Assembly (NCBI RefSeq): GCF_003479805.1
Contig: NZ_QUHV01000011.1
Location: 37,025-80,212 of the forward strand
Reading direction: 5' to 3'
DNA: 43,188 bases
Origin: Collinsella sp. AF08-23
GTDB taxonomy: Bacteria > Actinomycetota > Coriobacteriia > Coriobacteriales > Coriobacteriaceae
In this document: positions 41,739 to 43,188 of the stretch, in pieces
Layout: the number at the start of each line of letters is the position of its first letter
Position numbering within the stretch: the stretch's first letter is position 1
Translations under genes and position numbers: made by a program
Notes under the pieces: model-generated
Database searches by the model: none
What the model was told of the DNA's origin: nothing
Seen by the model: the letters and a program-made list of their open reading frames with translations, nothing else

Positions 41739-42296
41739 ATAGCTAAGTCTGATGACACCCGCATCAACGATGAGATTCGCGCTCCGCGCGTTCGTCTTAT
41801 CGGCGTCGATGGATCGCAGCTCGGTCTGTTCGACACACGTGATGCGCAGCGCATCGCCGATGACCAGAACCTCGACCTGGTGGAGATCGCTCCCAACGCG
41901 GATCCGCCGGTTTGCAAGGTCATGGATTACGGCAAGTTCAAGTACCAGCAGGCCATGAAGGCCAAGCAGGCTCGTAAGAACCAGTCCAAGATCGAGGTCA
42001 AGGAAATGAAGTTCCGACCCAAGATCGACGTGGGCGATTACGAGACCAAGAAGGGTCACGTCCTGCGCTTCCTCAAGAAGGGCGCGCGCGTCAAGATCAC
42101 CATCATGTTCCGAGGCCGCGAGATGGCGCATCCGGAGCAGGGTCTGAACGTGCTCGAGCGTCTTGCCGAGGATCTCAAACCGTTCGCTACGGTCGAGTCC
42201 CAGCCCAAGCTGGAAGGCCGTAACATGCTCATGCTGCTCGCCCCCATCAAGGGCGCCTTCGATAACGAGGGCGAATCCGAGCCGAGCGATAAGTAG
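41739..42296 (+). CDS. infC: Translation initiation factor IF-3, probable AUA start
   Basis: A 185-residue IF-3, which checks the start codon and keeps ribosomal subunits apart. The N-terminal domain has RINDEIRAPRVRLIG and QLGLFDTRDAQRIA with LVEIAPNADPPVCKVMDYGKFKY; the C-terminal domain has KEMKFRPKIDVGDYE and the MFRGREMAHPE block. No ATG or GTG lies between the ribosome site and the conserved start. GGAGG at 41727-41731 is 7 bases before ATA at 41739, giving IAKSDDTRIND, the expected N-terminus. A rare start codon is known to let IF-3 repress its own gene. A longer reading from 41532 would contain the attenuator and is not credible. Confidence 0.93.
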   Translation: MAKSDDTRINDEIRAPRVRLIGVDGSQLGLFDTRDAQRIADDQNLDLVEIAPNADPPVCKVMDYGKFKYQQAMKAKQARKNQSKIEVKEMKFRPKIDVGDYETKKGHVLRFLKKGARVKITIMFRGREMAHPEQGLNVLERLAEDLKPFATVESQPKLEGRNMLMLLAPIKGAFDNEGESEPSDK

Positions 42297-42323
42297 TCAA
42301 CCAGGTATCAGAAGGAGAGTTCC

Positions 42324-42521
42324 ATGCCTAAGATGAAGACCCACAGCGGCAGCAAAAAGCGTTTCCGCCGCAGCGGCACGGGCAAGATCATGCGCGCCAA
42401 GGCCTACAAGAGCCACATCCTGACCAAGAAGTCCACCAAGCGCAAGCGCGGCTTCCGTCAGGAGACCGAGCTCGCCGCCGCCGACGCCAAGGTCATCAAC
42501 GCCCGCCTCGCCGGCCGTTAA
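42324..42521 (+). CDS. rpmI: 50S ribosomal protein L35
   Basis: A 65-residue L35 with the family opening [20 protein letters not shown] and the basic middle [25 protein letters not shown] lies 6 bases before the ATG. It sits between infC and rplT as in most bacteria. Confidence 0.97.
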   Translation: MPKMKTHSGSKKRFRRSGTGKIMRAKAYKSHILTKKSTKRKRGFRQETELAAADAKVINARLAGR

Positions 42522-42563
42522 TCCATCCTTTCCGCTGTTATCTCATTTAGGAGTTGATTAGAT

Positions 42564-42923
42564 ATGGCACGTGTCAAGCGCGCTGTGAACGCCAAGAAGA
42601 AGCGTCGTACCGTCCTTAACCGCGCAAAGGGTTATTACGGTCAGGCATCCCGTTCCTATAAGTACGCCAAGGAGCAGGTGCAGCACTCCCTCCAGTACCA
42701 GTACCGCGATCGCCGCAACAAGAAGCGTGAGATCCGCAGCCTCTGGATCACCCGTATCAACGCCGCCGCCCGCATGAACGACATCTCCTACTCCCAGTTC
42801 ATGCACGGCCTGAAGCTCGCCGGCATCGAGCTCGACCGCAAGGTCCTCGCTCAGATGGCCTACGAGGACATCGAGTCCTTCAACGAGCTCGCCACCATCG
42901 CCAAGAAGGCTCTTGAGGCCTAA
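42564..42923 (+). CDS. rplT: 50S ribosomal protein L20
   Basis: A 119-residue L20, an early assembly protein of the large subunit. It has [17 protein letters not shown] at the N-terminus, [16 protein letters not shown] and [20 protein letters not shown]. The ribosome site is AGGAG 12 bases before the ATG, longer than usual. L20 represses this operon in other bacteria, but I saw no clear L20 site. A terminator follows. Confidence 0.97.
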   Translation: MARVKRAVNAKKKRRTVLNRAKGYYGQASRSYKYAKEQVQHSLQYQYRDRRNKKREIRSLWITRINAAARMNDISYSQFMHGLKLAGIELDRKVLAQMAYEDIESFNELATIAKKALEA

Positions 42924-42933
42924 GTGCGTTTCT

Positions 42934-42967
42934 ACGGGATGTCCCATGGGGCATCCCGTTTCTTTTT
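42934..42967 (+). terminator. Rho-independent terminator of infC-rpmI-rplT
   Basis: ACGGGATG (42934-42941) pairs with CATCCCGT (42952-42959), followed by TTCTTTTT. Confidence 0.9.
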
Positions 42968-43113
42968 ACGATGGATACCCGATCGAAACAGGGTATATAT
43001 CCCGTACAGATGACCGCCGCATACATGTAATAGAACCGAATGGTCGTCATCTATATAGGGCGGAAGATCGCCCAAAGCTCCTTTTCATATAGGAGGTTAA
43101 GAGTTCCTGTTAT

Positions 43114-43155
43114 GGAGGAAATGTGAAGTAGCGATTCTCGCTTCACAGCCCCTCC
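43114..43155 (+). other. Hairpin near the window end
   Basis: GGAGG (43114-43118) and TGTGAAG (43122-43128) pair with CTTCACA (43141-43147) and CCTCC (43151-43155). The pairing covers a ribosome-site-like GGAGG and an ATG-TGA. It may be the 5' end of an RNA or leader that continues past the window. I see no gene in 42968-43188. Confidence 0.35.
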
Positions 43156-43188
43156 GACTCTGGCAATATATCTCCTTGCCGCGCGGGT

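Noticed and set aside
1..43188. CRISPR array, intact prophage, transposase or rRNA genes
   Set aside because: No regularly spaced repeats, phage or transposase genes, or rRNA sequences were seen on either strand.

Overview
The window looks like chromosomal DNA of a GC-rich anaerobic actinobacterium of the class Coriobacteriia, most likely Collinsella or a close relative. I infer this from the high GC, the strong GGAGG-type ribosome sites, a FeoA-FeoB fusion, a RecJ-helicase fusion, a multi-membrane-span LuxR-type regulator and a selenium-dependent molybdenum hydroxylase locus. No database search was possible, so the taxon is an inference.

Layout. 9-2492: a BadF-type sugar kinase with a coupled partner (minus strand) and a histidine phosphatase. 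2734-5160: ferrous iron transporter FeoAB. 5160-5767: a repeat-rich spacer, then a promoter and L10-type leader for rplJ-rplL. 7447-10014 (minus): Ca2+/Na+ exchanger and homoserine dehydrogenase. 10354-15217: a complete branched-chain amino acid ABC operon (livJHMGF). 15543-16874: an NCS2 purine permease.

17309-28021 is the metabolic core: mocA, yqeC (opposite strand), yedF, a class V aminotransferase-like protein, a DUF3343 protein, yqeB, selD, an XdhC-like protein, a FAD subunit and a fused 2Fe-2S/molybdopterin hydroxylase. SelD would make selenophosphate; the aminotransferase-like, DUF3343 and YedF proteins are candidate Se/S carriers; MocA, YqeB, YqeC and the XdhC-like protein would build and insert a selenium-modified molybdenum cofactor; the two enzyme subunits would hydroxylate a purine-like substrate that the neighbouring NCS2 permease could import. 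No selA, selB or tRNA-Sec is in the window, so selenium use here points to the cofactor rather than to selenocysteine.

28214-35963: cutC, a BASS-family transporter (minus), a RecJ-helicase fusion preceded by a small upstream ORF and a hairpin covering its ribosome site, and a bifunctional Rel overlapping recJ. 35975-39204 is a visibly more A/T-rich accessory patch between rel and a metallo-beta-lactamase-fold hydrolase. It carries a secreted beta-rich protein gene broken by one in-frame TAA, a regulator with the unusual order membrane-HTH-membrane-HTH broken by an in-frame TAA and an 8-bp tandem duplication, and unidentified small genes. 39333-43188: the hydrolase, class II aldolase, tRNA-Leu(CAA) with a 23-bp duplicated 3' end downstream, and infC-rpmI-rplT with infC probably starting at AUA.

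The most unusual items are the selenium hydroxylase locus, the decayed two-HTH membrane regulator with its secreted neighbour, the RecJ-helicase fusion with its leader, and the duplicated tRNA-Leu 3' end.
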